A stretch of DNA of 64,000 nucleotides from assembly GCF_017939745.1 (NCBI RefSeq), contig NZ_JAGKQQ010000001.1:4712001-4776000 (forward strand), in the 5' to 3' direction. This document shows, one piece after another, positions 25,534 to 35,070 of this stretch; the first letter of the stretch is position 1; each line of letters begins with the position of its first letter. The stretch is from Gemmata palustris. Its GTDB lineage: Bacteria > Planctomycetota > Planctomycetia > Gemmatales > Gemmataceae. Made by a program: the position numbers and the translations under genes. Below the pieces are notes generated by a model that worked only from the letters and a program-made list of their open reading frames with translations, ran no database searches and had not been told where the DNA came from.

Positions 25534-25857
25534 TCACTTCTTGAGTTGAAGCGCGACGGTGATAAGCAAGCTGATGAGTCCGAAGCCGAAACCGAGCGCC
25601 GCGAGCCAGAGTTGCCATCCGCGGTCCGTGGTCTTCTCTTGATGCCGCGCCCGTTCTTCGAGGGCTGCGTTCTTCGCAGTCAACTCGGAGACTTTGTTGC
25701 GGAGCTCATCTTCCGTTCGTGTGTGCTCGCCGTCGCGCGCCTCTAACCTCTGTAATTGAAGATCCGCAACCGCTCGATGCTTCTCGAAGGCGGTTTCTAA
25801 CTCCTGAACCTTCTTGGCCAACTCTTCAATACGCTGAGTGGGCGATTTACCGGGCAC
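25534..25857 (-). CDS. Small coiled-coil protein with a C-terminal membrane anchor
   Basis: 107 residues with a GTG start. Residues about 8-75 form a strong coiled coil (IEELAKKVQELETAFEKH, ELRNKVSELTAKNAALEER). Residues 80-105 are one membrane helix (WLAALGFGFGLISLLITVAL). The layout resembles tail-anchored adaptor proteins. It begins 2 bases after the stop of the next upstream gene, so the two are one transcript. No family recognised. Confidence 0.7.
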   Translation of the reverse strand: MPGKSPTQRIEELAKKVQELETAFEKHRAVADLQLQRLEARDGEHTRTEDELRNKVSELTAKNAALEERARHQEKTTDRGWQLWLAALGFGFGLISLLITVALQLKK

Positions 25858-25859
25858 GT

Positions 25860-26249
25860 TTAATCCCCCGTTGAAGTGACGAGAGACTGGAGATCACGAC
25901 GAATGCGTTCTAGGTCACGATCCAGTTCACCTGACAACACGGCACCAAAATGGCCGATCGGCGTCCACAGCCGACTCCGAATGGACTCGTCGCTCTCGAG
26001 ATCCTCCTTCGGAAACTCGTAACTCAATACCCCTCCATCAGCAGTAGTCAGGCTGAGAAGCACAGCAAAGTCGCTCACGACTATACGATCGAACCGCCAC
26101 CGTGCCTCGACGTCGAATTTCTCACCCACCCTACGGAGCAGTTGTTCCAAAATATCAGCAGCGCGCCGAACCTTTTTGAGCAGGTCGGTTGGGACGGGCT
26201 GCTCCTTCCCTGTTTCTTCGTCTATTGTCTGAATCGTCGTGCGGAGCAT
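25860..26249 (-). CDS. Hypothetical protein paired with the coiled-coil gene
   Basis: 129 residues from the ATG at 26249, preceded by GGAGGGCGAC; the longer frame to 26339 lacks a ribosome-binding site. The first 45 residues are helical (LLKKVRRAADILEQLLRRVG). A beta-rich domain follows (RIVVSDFAVLLSLTTADGGV). The stop lies 2 bases before the coiled-coil membrane gene, so the products may interact. It is divergent from pyruvate phosphate dikinase. No family recognised. Confidence 0.7.
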   Translation of the reverse strand: MLRTTIQTIDEETGKEQPVPTDLLKKVRRAADILEQLLRRVGEKFDVEARWRFDRIVVSDFAVLLSLTTADGGVLSYEFPKEDLESDESIRSRLWTPIGHFGAVLSGELDRDLERIRRDLQSLVTSTGD

Positions 26250-26378
26250 GTCGCCCTCCAGAATGTGCGGTGCGCGTATTCTACCGTCCCGGCCGCTTTG
26301 CCGCACGGTTCTCTCGTCCGTAAACCATCTCGTGAACACGCCGCACTGCGGCGCTACCCCTCCTTACAGCGGACGACA

Positions 26379-29201
26379 ATGAGCGCGAAGCACGTTTACT
26401 TCTTCGGCGGCAAGGCGGCCGAGGACACCGGCCTGGACGCGAAGGGGCAGAAAGAGCTGCTCGGCGGTAAGGGCGCCAACCTCGCCGAAATGTGCCGCAT
26501 CGGGATCCCCGTGCCGCCCGGGTTCACCATCACCACCGAAGTTTGCGCGGCCTACTACGAACAGGGGAAGAAGATCCCCGAAGCGGCCGTGCCCGCGATC
26601 GAAGAGGCGCTCAAGAAGGTCGAGGCCGCGTTCGGCGGGCGCAAGCTCGGCGACCCCGCCGACCCGCTGCTCGTCTCGGTGCGCTCGGGCGCGGCCCTCT
26701 CCATGCCCGGGATGATGAACACCATCCTCAACCTCGGCCTCACCGACGCGAGCGTCGAGGGGCTGGCGAAGAAGACCGACAACCCGCGGTTCGCCTACGA
26801 CAGCTACCGCCGCCTCATCGACATGTTCGGGTCCACCGCGATGGGCTGCGAGCACGAGAAGTTCGAGCACGAAATCCATGAAATGAAGGCGCAGAAGGGC
26901 GCCAAACTCGACACCGACCTGAGCGCCGACGACCTCAAGGAACTCGTCAAGCGCTACAAGGCCGTCTACAAGAAGCACGTGAAGGACGACTTCCCGCAGG
27001 ACCCGAAGAAGCAACTGTTCCTCGCGGTCAACGCGGTGTTCAACTCGTGGAACGGCAACAAGGCCATCGAGTACCGCCGCATCGAGCGCATCACCGGGCT
27101 CAAGGGCACCGCGGTGAACGTGCAGGCGATGGTGTTCGGCAACATGGGCAACTCGTCCGGCACCGGCGTCGCGTTCACCCGCGACCCGAACACCGGGGAG
27201 AACGTCTTCTACGGCGACTACCTCATCAACGCCCAGGGCGAAGACGTGGTGGCCGGCATCCGCACCCCGGAGCCGATCGCGCAACTGAACGACGAGATGC
27301 CGAAGGTGTACGAGCAGCTCGTCGGCATCCGCAGCACGCTGGAGAAGCACTACAAGGAGATGCAGGACATCGAGTTCACGGTGCAGGACGGCGTCCTGTA
27401 CATGCTCCAGACGCGCTCCGGCAAGCGCACCGGGACCGCGGCCGTGCGCATCGCGGTCGAAATGGCGAAGGAAAAGCTGATCGACGAGACGACCGCGGTG
27501 AAGCGCGTCGCGCCGGACAGCCTGAACCACCTGCTCCAGCCGCAACTCGACCCGAAGTCGGACATCAAGGCGGTGGCGCAGGGCATCGCGGCCAGCCCCG
27601 GCGGGGCGTCGGGGAAGGTCATCCTCACCGCCGAGGCCGCGGTGGAACACGCGGAAAAGTTCCCCGGTGAGCCGATCCTGCTCGTCCGCAAAGAAACGTC
27701 GCCCGAAGACGTGGCCGGGATGGACGTCGCGAAGGGCATTCTGACCAGCACCGGCGGCAAAGCGAGCCACGCGGCCGTGGTCGCCCGCGGATGGGGCAAG
27801 CCGTGCGTCGTCGGGTGCGACGAGGTCAAGATCGACGAGGCGGCCCAGCAGATCACGATCGCCGGGCACGTGGTGAAGGTCGGCGAGTTCGTGACCATCA
27901 ACGGCACCACCGGCGACGTGATGATCGGCAAGGTGCCGACCATCGCCCCGTCGATGACGGCCGACTTCGCCACCCTGATGACGTGGGCCGATAGGTCGCG
28001 GAAGATCAAGATCCGCACCAACGCCGACTCCCCGGCCGACTCGCTGAAGGCGCGCGAGTTCGGGGCCGAGGGGATCGGCCTGTGCCGCACCGAACACATG
28101 TTCTTCGGCAAGGACCGCATCGCCGCGTTCCGCCGGATGATCCTGGCCGAAGACGACGCGGCGAAGACCGCGGCCCGCAAGGAGCAGGGCATCCTCTCGG
28201 TGTTCGCGACCGGCGACTACTTCGCCACCGTGGAGGTCGAGCGCGAAATCGACTTCGGCGGGCAGAAGCAGACGGTCAAGACCGTCGAGCCGGCGATCAC
28301 CGCCCGCGAACGGGCCCTGGCCCCGCTCCTGGGGTTCCAGCGCGCGGACTTCATCGGCATCTTCGAGGCGATGGACGGGTACCCGGTCACCATCCGGCTG
28401 CTAGACCCGCCGCTGCACGAGTTCCTCCCACAGAAGGACAACGTGAAGGGCGCCGAAGAGGTCGCCAAGCAGATCGGCGTGTCGGTGGAGCAGATCTTCG
28501 CGCGGGTGGACGAACTGCACGAGATGAACCCGATGATGGGGTTCCGCGGGTGCCGCCTGCCGCTGGTCTTCCCCGAGATCGGCGACATGCAGGTGCGGGC
28601 CATCATCGAGGCCGCCATTGAAGTGAAGAAGCGGGGCAAGAGCGTGCTGCCCGAGATCATGATCCCCCTCGTCGGTGTGGTCGAGGAACTCAGCATCCTC
28701 AAGAAGCGCGCGATCGCGGTCGCGGACGCATGTATGAAGGCCGCCGGGGTCACGGTCGAGTACCAGATCGGCACCATGATCGAGCTGCCGCGGGCCTGCA
28801 TCGCCGCGGACAAGATCGCGGAGGAAGCGGAGTTCTTCTCCTTCGGGACGAACGACCTGACCCAGATGACGTTCGGCTTCAGCCGCGACGACATCAAGGG
28901 GTTCATGCCGACCTACCTGAAGGACAAGGTTCTGCCGATCGACCCGTTCCAGACGATCGACTTCAACGGCGTCGGCGAGCTGATGAAGATCGGCATCCAG
29001 AAGGGCCGGACGAGCCGGACCGCGAAGCACGGCCAGCACCTGAAGATCGGCATCTGCGGCGAGCACGGCGGCGACCCGGACAGCGTGGTGTTCTGCCACA
29101 AGATCGGGATGGACTACGTGAGCTGTTCGCCGTTCCGCGTGCCGATCGCGCGCCTCGCCGCGGCCCAAGCCGCGCTCGGCGACACCGCCCGCGACAAGTA
29201 A
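26379..29201 (+). CDS. ppdK: Pyruvate, phosphate dikinase
   Basis: 940 residues from the ATG at 26379, where homology begins (KHVYFFGG, LLGGKGANLAEMCRIGIPVP). It interconverts pyruvate + ATP + Pi and PEP + AMP + PPi. The N-terminal ATP-grasp domain includes LVSVRSGAALSMPGMMNTIL. The phosphohistidine domain has TGGKASHAAVVARGWGKPC, with the catalytic His near residue 465. The C-terminal PEP/pyruvate barrel has GIGLCRTEHMFF, EFFSFGTNDLTQMTFGFSRD and the catalytic Cys in GICGEHGGDP, near residue 892. It is slightly longer than typical (about 870-910). A terminator follows. Confidence 0.97.
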   Translation: MSAKHVYFFGGKAAEDTGLDAKGQKELLGGKGANLAEMCRIGIPVPPGFTITTEVCAAYYEQGKKIPEAAVPAIEEALKKVEAAFGGRKLGDPADPLLVSVRSGAALSMPGMMNTILNLGLTDASVEGLAKKTDNPRFAYDSYRRLIDMFGSTAMGCEHEKFEHEIHEMKAQKGAKLDTDLSADDLKELVKRYKAVYKKHVKDDFPQDPKKQLFLAVNAVFNSWNGNKAIEYRRIERITGLKGTAVNVQAMVFGNMGNSSGTGVAFTRDPNTGENVFYGDYLINAQGEDVVAGIRTPEPIAQLNDEMPKVYEQLVGIRSTLEKHYKEMQDIEFTVQDGVLYMLQTRSGKRTGTAAVRIAVEMAKEKLIDETTAVKRVAPDSLNHLLQPQLDPKSDIKAVAQGIAASPGGASGKVILTAEAAVEHAEKFPGEPILLVRKETSPEDVAGMDVAKGILTSTGGKASHAAVVARGWGKPCVVGCDEVKIDEAAQQITIAGHVVKVGEFVTINGTTGDVMIGKVPTIAPSMTADFATLMTWADRSRKIKIRTNADSPADSLKAREFGAEGIGLCRTEHMFFGKDRIAAFRRMILAEDDAAKTAARKEQGILSVFATGDYFATVEVEREIDFGGQKQTVKTVEPAITARERALAPLLGFQRADFIGIFEAMDGYPVTIRLLDPPLHEFLPQKDNVKGAEEVAKQIGVSVEQIFARVDELHEMNPMMGFRGCRLPLVFPEIGDMQVRAIIEAAIEVKKRGKSVLPEIMIPLVGVVEELSILKKRAIAVADACMKAAGVTVEYQIGTMIELPRACIAADKIAEEAEFFSFGTNDLTQMTFGFSRDDIKGFMPTYLKDKVLPIDPFQTIDFNGVGELMKIGIQKGRTSRTAKHGQHLKIGICGEHGGDPDSVVFCHKIGMDYVSCSPFRVPIARLAAAQAALGDTARDK

Positions 29202-29240
29202 CCGCCCCCCCGGGCGCAAGCCCAGAGAGGGTAGTAGCGC

Positions 29241-29267
29241 GAAAGCCCGGCCTTTGGCCGGGCTTTC
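29241..29267 (+). terminator. Terminator after ppdK
   Basis: Twelve-base arms GAAAGCCCGGCC / GGCCGGGCTTTC around TTT, followed by GTTCGT. It lies 39 bases past the stop codon. Confidence 0.8.
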
Positions 29268-29316
29268 GTTCGTAAGGGGATTATGGTATACGGAAGCAGA
29301 CCGTAGGAGGTGGGCC

Positions 29317-29925
29317 GTGACCGCACGCATTACCGCCGTTCCGCCGTCGTACCTGTCCCGCACTCTTTACCCGAGAGTGACGGTTGCCGAGTACCACCAG
29401 ATGATCGAGGACGGTGCTTTCGGCGACGGAGATCGGATCGAGCTGCTCGAAGGGTACTTGGTGCAAAAGATGTCGCACAACACGCCCCACAGTGTTGCCG
29501 TCCAGAAACTCATCAAGCGATTGGTCCGGCTCGCTCCGCCCGGGTGGGAACCGCGGTCCCAGCTCCCGATCACGCTGTCCGACAGTGAACCTGAACCCGA
29601 CGGACTGCTCGCAAAGGGAGATGAGACGACGTTCGCCGCGCATCACCCGTTGCCCGCTGAAATTGGCATCGTCATCGAAGTGGCGGATTCGTCGCTTCAC
29701 ACGGACCGGAACGACAAGGGCCGGATCTACGCCCGGGCCGGCATTCCGGTGTACTGGATCGTCAACGTTGCGGACCGACAAGTAGAAGTGTACACAAACC
29801 CGGATACGACTGCGAACCCGCCGGCCTATCGCACTCGCACGGACCACCGCCCCGGCGACCCGGTCCCGGTGGTACTCGATGGCACCACGACGAGTGCCAT
29901 TCCCGTGAACGAACTGCTGCCGTAA
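29317..29925 (+). CDS. Uma2-family (PD-(D/E)XK-like) protein
   Basis: 202 residues from a GTG at 29317 after an excellent TAGGAGGT; the longer frame to 29254 lies in the terminator. Family motifs: MIEDGAFGDGDRIELLEGYL, HNTPHSVAVQKLI, EPDGLLAKGD with the catalytic-type PD, and IGIVIEVADSSLHTDR with the E of the nuclease core, then AGIPVYWIVNV. Uma2 proteins are expanded in planctomycetes and cyanobacteria; their target is unknown. The gene stands alone between hairpins at 29241 and 29931. Confidence 0.92.
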   Translation: MTARITAVPPSYLSRTLYPRVTVAEYHQMIEDGAFGDGDRIELLEGYLVQKMSHNTPHSVAVQKLIKRLVRLAPPGWEPRSQLPITLSDSEPEPDGLLAKGDETTFAAHHPLPAEIGIVIEVADSSLHTDRNDKGRIYARAGIPVYWIVNVADRQVEVYTNPDTTANPPAYRTRTDHRPGDPVPVVLDGTTTSAIPVNELLP

Positions 29926-29930
29926 GTGGC

Positions 29931-29959
29931 GCGAGCTACCCACGTATCGGGTAGCTCGC
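29931..29959. terminator. Bidirectional hairpin between convergent genes
   Basis: Eleven-base arms GCGAGCTACCC / GGGTAGCTCGC with a 7-base loop, between the Uma2 gene and the convergent sigma-factor gene. There is no T-run. Confidence 0.65.
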
Positions 29960-29980
29960 CCTCGGTTCGGTGGCGCGCCC

Positions 29981-31453
29981 TCACTTCTTCCGCGGACGGG
30001 CGACCGGCGGAGCGGTGTTCCGATCCGGACTCGGATCGACCTTGTACTTCCCGCCCACCATAGACGCTACCAAGAGCATCTCCTTGCCCGTTTTCTCATT
30101 CGTCAGTGCCTCCATGAGCAGCGGCGAGCCGAACGGCCCGGCCTTGATGTCTTTGATCGTAATCGCGTCGTCCTCGACCCGAACCCGGAACGCGAAGGGC
30201 AGGTCGGTCGCGACCACAGCAAACGGTGCGAACGCTCCCGCGGCCTCACCCGCGCCGGTAGCGTCTGCCCCTGTGATCACCCCGTACACAAGGCTCTCGC
30301 GGTTGACGCTGTAGTCGGCGTCCGCGGTGACGGTGACGGTGAATTTCTCGATACTCACGGTCGCCTGGACGTGCAACCGGTCTTCTGTGAACGTGAGCGT
30401 CGCGCGGCCGTAGGGCTGGACCTCACGGGTGTAGCTGCCGAACGGCCGGCGCACAACGAGTTCCTTGCCCGGTCCGATGGCCACAACGTTCGGTTGCTGC
30501 TCCTCGTCCGCCTTCGCCGGTGCTCCTCTATCGGCCTTTTCCGCCTTATCAGCCGCAACCAGCTTCTTACCGTCACCCGTGTTCGCTTCGGCGGTGGCGA
30601 CCGTCGAGCGGCCGAGGCCCAGCCCGAGTAGCACGGCCAGAAGGAGTCCGATCCCGATAGCCGCTTTGAGTTTGGTTCCGATCATCGCTCGCACCACTCC
30701 ATTCGTGAGAGGGAAAACTCGTTCCGACACCAATCCATCTTCTACCCGGGCGTCGGCGACCAGCGCCGCAGCGACCCGCGTGATTCGGTCCGCAAACGAT
30801 GCGGCCCCGGCCGAACCGAGCCGGTTCGCGAGAACCACAACCAATCCGCCCGCGAGCGTGACGCCCCGTCGGGCCAACCGGTCCCGAAGCCGCTTTCGCG
30901 CCCAGGCCAGTCGCGTCAGGAGCGTGCCCTTCGGCCACCCGAGTTGCCGCGCGGCCTCGGCCGTCGGTGTCTCGGTCGCGTAGCAGGCCAGCACCGCGAC
31001 GCGGTACCGTTCGGGTAACTTCCCGATCTCGTCGAGCACGATCGCCAAGTCGGGGGAATCGCCAGCCACCTGCGCCGCGGGTGTGAAATCGGGATCAACA
31101 CCGGCGGTCCGATCGTCACGACGCAGGTTGTCGGCACGAAGCCGGTTGGCCGCGCGCCACGCGACGCGGCTGAGCCACCCGCCGAGTGCAGCGCGGTCCC
31201 GAACCACTCCTGCCCGGCGAACGAGCACCAGGAACGTGGCTTGAGCTGCGTCGTCGGCGTCGTTCGGGTCGCGGAGCACCGATCGGCACACGGCCCGGAC
31301 CGCCGGCGCGTGCCGCGTGACGAGGTCGGCGAACGCGGTTTGGTCGCGCGCGTCCAGAAACCGGCCGAGCAGTTCGGCGTCGGTGGGCGCGTCCGCTCGC
31401 TCCCGCGGAGCGGTGAACCGGTTCGCAATGGTGTGGATTCGTGTCGGGTTCAC
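29981..31453 (-). CDS. ECF sigma factor fused to a membrane anchor and C-terminal domain
   Basis: 490 residues from a GTG at 31453 (GGGAG upstream). Another GTG at 31474 is in frame but lacks a ribosome-binding site. Sigma region 2: DADDAAQATFLVLVRRAGVV. Sigma region 4: LPERYRVAVLACYATETPTA, EAARQLGWPKGTLLTRLA. One membrane helix (KAAIGIGLLLAVLLGLGLG) follows around residues 265-285, then a ~200-residue beta-rich domain that should lie outside the cytoplasm. Planctomycetes have many ECF factors with such extensions, where the C-terminal domain may replace a separate anti-sigma sensor. No anti-sigma gene is adjacent. Confidence 0.9.
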   Translation of the reverse strand: MNPTRIHTIANRFTAPRERADAPTDAELLGRFLDARDQTAFADLVTRHAPAVRAVCRSVLRDPNDADDAAQATFLVLVRRAGVVRDRAALGGWLSRVAWRAANRLRADNLRRDDRTAGVDPDFTPAAQVAGDSPDLAIVLDEIGKLPERYRVAVLACYATETPTAEAARQLGWPKGTLLTRLAWARKRLRDRLARRGVTLAGGLVVVLANRLGSAGAASFADRITRVAAALVADARVEDGLVSERVFPLTNGVVRAMIGTKLKAAIGIGLLLAVLLGLGLGRSTVATAEANTGDGKKLVAADKAEKADRGAPAKADEEQQPNVVAIGPGKELVVRRPFGSYTREVQPYGRATLTFTEDRLHVQATVSIEKFTVTVTADADYSVNRESLVYGVITGADATGAGEAAGAFAPFAVVATDLPFAFRVRVEDDAITIKDIKAGPFGSPLLMEALTNEKTGKEMLLVASMVGGKYKVDPSPDRNTAPPVARPRKK

Positions 31454-31655
31454 GGCCGCTCCCTGGCCTTTCACAAGACAGGTGCCTGAGAAGCTGGGAA
31501 TGATTTTCCGATTTTGTGGATTGGCAATCTACGGAAATGCGCGGGTTCCGGGCGCCGCCGCTCCAGTTACCCGCTTGCGCTCGGATGTGCAGGCGTGCTA
31601 CGCCTTCGAGATTACCCGCCGCGTTTAACACGTAAGCCAAAGCCCATTCGACCCA

Positions 31656-32213
31656 TCACGATTGGGCTTCGCGGATCACGGGCTCGTCCGGCAGAAAGAT
31701 ATGGGTGTAACAGCCTTCGTGGTGGATGAGCGACACCCGCGGTGTTTCGGTCCAGATGAACAGCACATCGTGGTGTAGCGAACAGGGACCGTTCAGTGCG
31801 AACTCGCGCAGTGATTCACCGCGAGCCAAATATGGTTCGCGGCGGAAGTCAAAGCAGTCGTCCGGCATGAACCAGAGCGGCCCAGGCGCCGGCGGGTGCT
31901 CTTCAAAGACCGAATCGAACAATTCGGCTTCGGAAAGATCCTCGAATGCTTTCGTTCCTTTGCCCGCCGGGTTGCTGCGCCACGGATTGCGGAGCAAGAC
32001 AAAGTCGAACGGAATACAGAGTTGGGTCGCGGCTGAGGTAATCGCGTCCGGACTGAACGGCGCGTCACCGAGCGTCGCAAACACTGATCGTATCCGAGCT
32101 TCTGCAGCGACCCAGCCGGGGCGCTGCCAGAACGGATCTTGCTTCGCTCGTTCACGCGCTGCGGCCGCTTTCTCCCGCAACGCCGCGAGTCGATTCGGCT
32201 CGGACGGGTTCAT
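31656..32213 (-). CDS. Hypothetical protein downstream of ribBA
   Basis: 185 residues from the ATG at 32213; an in-frame GTG at 32222 would overlap the ribBA stop. The N-terminal helix is charged (AALREKAAAARERAKQ). The rest is mixed, with RIRSVFATLGDAPF and a C-terminal VLFIWTETPRVSLIHHEGCY. No family recognised. The 5-base spacing after ribBA indicates one transcript, but the content does not suggest a riboflavin role. Confidence 0.7.
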   Translation of the reverse strand: MNPSEPNRLAALREKAAAARERAKQDPFWQRPGWVAAEARIRSVFATLGDAPFSPDAITSAATQLCIPFDFVLLRNPWRSNPAGKGTKAFEDLSEAELFDSVFEEHPPAPGPLWFMPDDCFDFRREPYLARGESLREFALNGPCSLHHDVLFIWTETPRVSLIHHEGCYTHIFLPDEPVIREAQS

Positions 32214-32218
32214 CGGCT

Positions 32219-33502
32219 TCACGCACCTTCGTTTTGCTCGAACTCGTCGAGCAGGTGACCGAGCTTGTCCTTCTTCGTTTGCAGGTAGTCGCGGTTGTGG
32301 GCGCCCGGCTGCATCTGGATCGGTATGCGCTCCACGATCCGCAGGCCGTAGCCCTCGAGCCCGATCACCTTGCGCGGGTTGTTCGTCAGGAGCTTGATGT
32401 CGCGGACCCCGAGGTCGTGCAGGATCTGCGCGCCGATGCCGAAGTGCCGCAGGTCCGGGGCGAAGCCGAGGCGCTTGTTCGCCTCCACCGTGTCCAGCCC
32501 TTCTTCCTGCTGGAGCTTGTACGCCTTCAGCTTGTTGAGCAACCCGATTCCGCGGCCCTCCTGCCGCATGTACACGATCACCCCGCGCCCGGCTTCCGCC
32601 ACCTGCTGCATCGCGTACTTCAACTGCGGGCCGCAGTCGCACTTGGTGGAGTGCAGCACGTCGCCGGTCAAGCACTCGCTGTGCATGCGCACCAGAACCG
32701 ATTCCTCTTGGACCGGGATGCCCGGCGCGCCGGCCGCGTCCGCGGTCGGTAGGCCGATGCCGCCGAGCGCCAGCGCGAGGTGCGGTTCCTGGTCCACCAT
32801 TGAGGAGTACGCGAACAGGTCGAACGTGCCGAACTCGGTCGGCAGCTTCAGTGCGATCTCGCGCTTGATGAGCTTCTCGCGCCGGCGCCGGTGCTCGATC
32901 AGGTCCGCGATCGTACACATCTTCAGTTCGTGCTTCACGCAGAACTCGCGGAGGTCCGGCAGCCGGGCCATGCTGCCGTCTTCGTTCAGCACCTCGCAGA
33001 TGACGGCGATCTCGCGCAGCCCGGCGAGCCGGCACAGGTCCACACTGCCTTCCGTGTGCCCGGCGCGCACGAGCACACCGCCGGGCCGGGCGATGAGCCC
33101 GTCCACGTGGCCCTTATCGCGCACGAGGTCTTGCGGGCCGGACGCGGGGTCGGCGCACACTTGCACGGTGCGGGCGCGGTCGAAGGCCGAGATGCCGGTG
33201 GAGATGCCGAACCGGGCGTCGAAGTTGTGCGTGAACGGGGTGGCGGTGGGGTCGAGGTTGACGCCGGGGAGCAGTTCGAGGCCCAGCCGCTCCGCGTGCG
33301 GCCGCGAGAACGAAACGCACAGGCGCCCGCAGGCCTGGCGGATCATGAAGTTGATGGCCGCCGGCGTCATCGCCTCGGCCGCCATCACGACGTCGCCCTC
33401 GTTCTCGCGGTGCTCGTCGTCCACGAGCACGATCATGCGGCCGGCCCGGAGGTCTTCGAGGGCCGCGTCGATGGTGCAAAATCCTTCGGCGGTGCGGGGC
33501 AT
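32219..33502 (-). CDS. ribBA: Bifunctional DHBP synthase / GTP cyclohydrolase II
   Basis: 427 residues from the ATG at 33502, with GGAG upstream. The N-terminal half is 3,4-dihydroxy-2-butanone 4-phosphate synthase (VLVDDEHRENEGDVVMAAEA, FARPH-like FSRPHAER, GHTEGSVDL). The C-terminal half is GTP cyclohydrolase II, with the zinc ligands in HSECLTGDVLHSTKCDCG and the catalytic YMRQEGRGIGLLNK. Both make early precursors of riboflavin. The length is normal for RibBA. No FMN riboswitch was recognised upstream. Confidence 0.97.
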   Translation of the reverse strand: MPRTAEGFCTIDAALEDLRAGRMIVLVDDEHRENEGDVVMAAEAMTPAAINFMIRQACGRLCVSFSRPHAERLGLELLPGVNLDPTATPFTHNFDARFGISTGISAFDRARTVQVCADPASGPQDLVRDKGHVDGLIARPGGVLVRAGHTEGSVDLCRLAGLREIAVICEVLNEDGSMARLPDLREFCVKHELKMCTIADLIEHRRRREKLIKREIALKLPTEFGTFDLFAYSSMVDQEPHLALALGGIGLPTADAAGAPGIPVQEESVLVRMHSECLTGDVLHSTKCDCGPQLKYAMQQVAEAGRGVIVYMRQEGRGIGLLNKLKAYKLQQEEGLDTVEANKRLGFAPDLRHFGIGAQILHDLGVRDIKLLTNNPRKVIGLEGYGLRIVERIPIQMQPGAHNRDYLQTKKDKLGHLLDEFEQNEGA

Positions 33503-33561
33503 AGCGGTCTCCGGGCGAGGTAGCGTCTCAGCTATTGTAGCGCTCGCCCGGCGCGAATGCG

Positions 33562-35070
33562 CTACCCGCCGCCGGGACCACCGTGGCCCCCGCCCATACC
33601 CGGCGGTCCACCGCCCGGTCCGCCGGCCGCGTGCGCGGTGACCGGGTTCAGGTCCGATTCGATCCGCACCACTCGCCAGTGGGAACTCGTCCACTTACCC
33701 AGTTCCGCGGGCGGGGTGTTGACCGGCTTCTCGCCCGCGACCGCTGCGGCCTTGCGCGCCTTGATCTCGGCGAGAAGCGCCGGGTCTTTGCACGCGACCA
33801 CGACCCGTCCGCGCGCGGTTTCCGGCTTCCCGTAGCTGTTCTGAAGTGGGATCTCGACCGGCAGGTGAACCTCGACCGCGGTGTCCGTGGTCTTGAGGGT
33901 GATGTCCTTGTCGGGCACGCCGCCGGCCGGGTCTTTCAGGCGCCGACCGGCCTCAAACAGCCCCTGGGCGTTCCACGCCGCGAAGAACTTGTCCTTCTGC
34001 GCCGGTGTCGGTTCGGCCCCGCCGGGGAGCTTGAAAACGGTGTCCGCGAGCTGCCGGGCGTACCCGCGGCCGGTGCTCGAGGCGACGCCGAGCGGAATAA
34101 AGGACGCGAGCACGGCGGTCGGGTTCCGGCTGCCCATCATGTCGGCCGGGGTGCCGCTCTCGGTAACGAACCCCTGGTACGCGAACGGTAGCGCGAACGG
34201 ACCGGCGTTCAGTTCTTCAATGAACCTCTTACCGAACGTCCCCCCGTTGATCTCCAACAGAACCATCATCCACCCGTAGGTCGTGCGCTCGCTCTTCTCC
34301 TGCTGGATGAACCCGCCGCCCGGTTGGAACGCGACGGCCCACTGTCGGACCCCGCCGCCCTCGCCCCCGGTGACGCCCTCGATGCCCTTGAGTTTCACCA
34401 GGATCGGGAACTTCCCCTCCGGGCACGTGACCGTTCCCGAGAACGCGCAATCGATCGCGCCCGGCTTGTACGACCAGTCCGCGACCCCGACCGACTCGAA
34501 TTTGAACTCCCCCTCGCCCCTGTTGCGCTGCGCGAGGCGCACCAGGTCGGAGTTGCGGAACGCGAGCAACTCGTCCCGAAACCGCATCTCGATCAGGCTC
34601 GTGTCGCTCCGCGAGACCCCTTGCCGCTGACGGGGGTCGAGCGCCGTGTAGAAGGCCCCCCCCGCGATCTTGTCGTCGCGCACCTGCCCGACCCACTGCT
34701 CGACCACGTTCGCGGCGTCCCGGCGCACCGAGTAATCGATCGCGAACAGGTACGCGACGTACCCCAGCCCCAGCACCAGCGACGCCCACCACGCGCCGAC
34801 CGCCAGGCCCTCGCCGGTGCGGGTGCCCTCGGAATTGCGGATGATGCGCCGGGCCGCGAAGCACAAAATGATGGCAATGACGGGCATCACCAGCAGTTCC
34901 TGCATCAGCAGGGGTTTTTTACCGATGAACGCGAAGGCCCCCAGAATCAGGAGGACGATCGCGAACAGGGCCGCGGTGAGCGCGGACGCGACCGCGGTCC
35001 ACGACACCGGGACGTAGGGGGTCGCGTCCGCGGTGGACGGGAGCGCGGGCGATTGAGTCGGTTCGGCCAT
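33562..35070 (-). CDS. Membrane-anchored hypothetical protein
   Basis: 502 residues. Three hydrophobic helices lie in the first ~115 residues (ALTAALFAIVLLILGAFAF, LLMQELLVMPVIAIILC, WASLVLGLGYVAYLFAI). A large soluble domain (about 120-470) follows, including GAFYTALDPRQRQGVSRSD. The protein ends in a Gly/Pro-rich tail (GGPGGGPPGMGGGHGG). The layout is common among Gemmata surface proteins, but no family was recognised. Both flanks are gene-free. Confidence 0.8.
   Translation of the reverse strand: MAEPTQSPALPSTADATPYVPVSWTAVASALTAALFAIVLLILGAFAFIGKKPLLMQELLVMPVIAIILCFAARRIIRNSEGTRTGEGLAVGAWWASLVLGLGYVAYLFAIDYSVRRDAANVVEQWVGQVRDDKIAGGAFYTALDPRQRQGVSRSDTSLIEMRFRDELLAFRNSDLVRLAQRNRGEGEFKFESVGVADWSYKPGAIDCAFSGTVTCPEGKFPILVKLKGIEGVTGGEGGGVRQWAVAFQPGGGFIQQEKSERTTYGWMMVLLEINGGTFGKRFIEELNAGPFALPFAYQGFVTESGTPADMMGSRNPTAVLASFIPLGVASSTGRGYARQLADTVFKLPGGAEPTPAQKDKFFAAWNAQGLFEAGRRLKDPAGGVPDKDITLKTTDTAVEVHLPVEIPLQNSYGKPETARGRVVVACKDPALLAEIKARKAAAVAGEKPVNTPPAELGKWTSSHWRVVRIESDLNPVTAHAAGGPGGGPPGMGGGHGGPGGG

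Noticed and set aside
26364..28097. 577-codon open frame antisense to ppdK
   Set aside because: It lies wholly opposite a certain gene; its His, Val, Arg and Asp-heavy composition is typical of the reverse strand of high-GC coding sequence.
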